DNA from: Candidatus Competibacteraceae bacterium
Lineage (GTDB): Bacteria > Pseudomonadota > Gammaproteobacteria > Competibacterales > Competibacteraceae
Direction: 5' to 3'
Assembly (NCBI GenBank): GCA_003989085.1
Contig: RXIV01000014.1
Location: forward strand, 1-54,045
Length of the DNA: 54,045 bases
Made by a program: the position numbers and the translations under genes. Below are positions 53,008 through 54,045 of this stretch, one piece after another. The first letter of the stretch is position 1. Each line of letters opens with the position of its first letter. The notes beneath the pieces were generated by a model. The model did not search any database and had not been told where the DNA came from. It saw only the letters and a program-made list of their open reading frames with translations.

Positions 53008-54045
53008 TTATGCGGCTTGTTGAGTGCTATTCACCCCCGCTTGAAAGCCTCTTTGATAGGCTTCATCCAAGGCGTTAGCGGTTTCCGCATTGGCGTTAAG
53101 CGCTTGCTTGAGGTCAGCGAGTGGATCGGCTTTTGCCTTGCCCCGTTTTTTGAACTTTTCGGCTTGCGCCTTTTGTTCGGATTCCTCTAGCTTGCGTTGC
53201 TGCGCTTCCAACTCTGCGCGTTGCCGTTCCATCGCTTCCCGTTCGTCTTTCAAGCGGGCGGATTCTGCTTCACGAATTAAGCGGGCGGCTTGTTCCTGTC
53301 TGGCCTGTTCCTCGCGTTGCGCTTTCAATTCTGCTTCCATCGCGTCTCGCTTGGCCTTCATTTCTGCTTCCTGCGCTTCGCGTTCCGCTTTTAAGCGGGC
53401 TGCTTCTGCTTTCCGAGCTTCGGTTTCAATCCGGGCCTGTTCAGCTTGCCGGGCGGCTTCTGCTTCTCTCAACCGCGCGAGTTCTTCCCGCTCGGCTTTA
53501 ATCCGTGCCGCTTCCACTTCCTGCTCGGCCTTAAGCCGGGCCTGTTCTGCTTCATAGAGCAACCGGGTATTCAGGGCTGCTTTAAGTTCTTTCCGGGTTT
53601 CTTCCAATGCTTCTTGAGCGTCCGGCAGGAACTCTTGAAACTCTGCCTCGGACAATTCCAGCGCTTGGGCATTTTCAAGTTCTGCGCTGATGATTGCGGC
53701 GGGTTGATTGGCTACTGCGCCGACTTGATTTCGGATAATGCTGATCTTTGCGGCAATTTCCGCAATGCGGGCGATTTCGGCCTTGGCCTTTGCGGCTTTC
53801 TCTTCTTCCTTGCGCTTCTCTTCCGCCTTGATCACCTGATCAATCGGCTCTTCAATCGCCAGCAGTTCCGCTGTGATGCGCTTGGCTTCGGCGTCAATCA
53901 GGCGGGTGCGTTCGAGGGCCGGCGCTTTCAATTCAACGCGCAATTTTTCCAGCGCAACCCGATACCCTTTGACTTCGGCGCGGGCTTTCTTGGCTTCATC
54001 CATGCCTTTGGTCGTTTGCACATCGAAAACAGTGCAGTATTTCTC
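53008..54045 (-). CDS. Phage-type long coiled-coil protein (partial, N-terminus outside window)
   Basis: The frame is open to the window edge; a GTG at 54021 and an ATG at 54003 are possible starts but upstream codons (EKYCTVFDVQTTKGMDEAKK) read like coding, so the gene probably begins outside. At least 345 residues. The first 90 residues (KARAEVKGYRVALEKLRVEL, LIDAEAKRITAELLAIEEPI) are a helical module often found in phage early-region proteins. Residues about 155-290 are an almost unbroken Glu/Ala/Arg/Lys coiled coil. The C-terminus is helical with a short Gln tail. Its role is unknown; placement beside a RecE-like gene suggests a recombination accessory protein. Confidence 0.72.
   Translation of the reverse strand, partial: EKYCTVFDVQTTKGMDEAKKARAEVKGYRVALEKLRVELKAPALERTRLIDAEAKRITAELLAIEEPIDQVIKAEEKRKEEEKAAKAKAEIARIAEIAAKISIIRNQVGAVANQPAAIISAELENAQALELSEAEFQEFLPDAQEALEETRKELKAALNTRLLYEAEQARLKAEQEVEAARIKAEREELARLREAEAARQAEQARIETEARKAEAARLKAEREAQEAEMKAKRDAMEAELKAQREEQARQEQAARLIREAESARLKDEREAMERQRAELEAQQRKLEESEQKAQAEKFKKRGKAKADPLADLKQALNANAETANALDEAYQRGFQAGVNSTQQAA

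Noticed and set aside
53090..53557. 155-codon plus-strand Ser/Ala/Arg-rich frame
   Set aside because: Antisense of the coiled-coil gene; its composition is a mirror of the Glu/Ala/Lys repeat.
1..54045. CRISPR array, rRNA, insertion sequence
   Set aside because: No regularly spaced direct repeats, rRNA-like sequence or transposase with terminal repeats was seen.

Overview
The window looks like chromosome of a GC-rich gammaproteobacterium. The rpsU - yqeY-like - dnaG - rpoD order is the classic macromolecular-synthesis layout. The fructose PTS uses a three-domain FruB (IIA-HPr-Enzyme I), as in pseudomonads. tsaD, ettA, yebC, nadA, hisC and cls are all close to their proteobacterial family lengths. 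A polyphosphate kinase 2, a methylmalonyl-CoA decarboxylase homologue and a GH57 enzyme would suit a storage-polymer-cycling organism such as a Competibacter relative, but that placement is inference.

Layout. 0.1-5.3 kb, minus strand: a GH57 glycosidase, a zinc-ribbon membrane protein and an asparagine-synthase-like protein with an atypical amidotransferase half form a tight cluster, followed by a possible 30-codon ORF, a membrane/coiled-coil protein and a small secreted Trp/Asn/Gly repeat protein. 5.3-11.9 kb: LacI-type regulator (FruR) and fruB-fruK-fruA; both transcription units carry the same 14-bp operator, which in the fru promoter lies over the spacer and -10. 12.1-16.3 kb, minus strand: moeA, an RRM protein, a DUF1269 protein, a small exported protein and cardiolipin synthase. 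16.5-21.7 kb, plus strand: a PAS-GGDEF-EAL protein, then hypC-hypD-hypE for the NiFe-hydrogenase Fe(CN)2CO cofactor. 21.9-26.7 kb: a zinc-ribbon membrane protein, a small hypothetical, a cyclic-nucleotide-binding K+ channel homologue, an HSL-type esterase and a SpoIIAA-like protein. 27.0-29.7 kb: a block with T-ending codons and lower GC (CBS protein, IT-superfamily transporter, lipoprotein, small protein), possibly acquired. 29.8-35.9 kb: ettA, yebC, a lipase-like hydrolase, nadA, a DUF4124-type protein and hisC. 36-40.6 kb: a VIT-VWA protein, scpB-like gene, a small Cys protein and ppk2. 40.8-44.7 kb: a three-gene operon of SWIM zinc finger, DUF5691-like protein and MoxR-type AAA ATPase; it is the least understood system here and has no vWA gene beside it. 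44.7-50.4 kb: tsaD, rpsU, yqeY-like, dnaG, rpoD. 50.45 kb: a tRNA(CAU), directly followed by an integrated element reaching the right edge: tyrosine recombinase, excisionase-like HTH protein, a fragment resembling the start of an HNH nuclease, a RecE-like PD-(D/E)XK exonuclease and a long coiled-coil protein cut by the window end.

How the parts work together. FruR probably represses itself and fruBKA until fructose 1-phosphate appears. The hyp genes imply a NiFe hydrogenase encoded elsewhere. The tRNA-integrase junction is one end of a prophage or genomic island; the recombination genes match the early region of a temperate phage. Several intergenic hairpins (three near-certain or likely intrinsic terminators, two between convergent genes, two upstream of nadA, and a hairpin family preceding ribosome-binding sites in the island) are annotated separately. 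No CRISPR array, rRNA or complete insertion sequence was seen.
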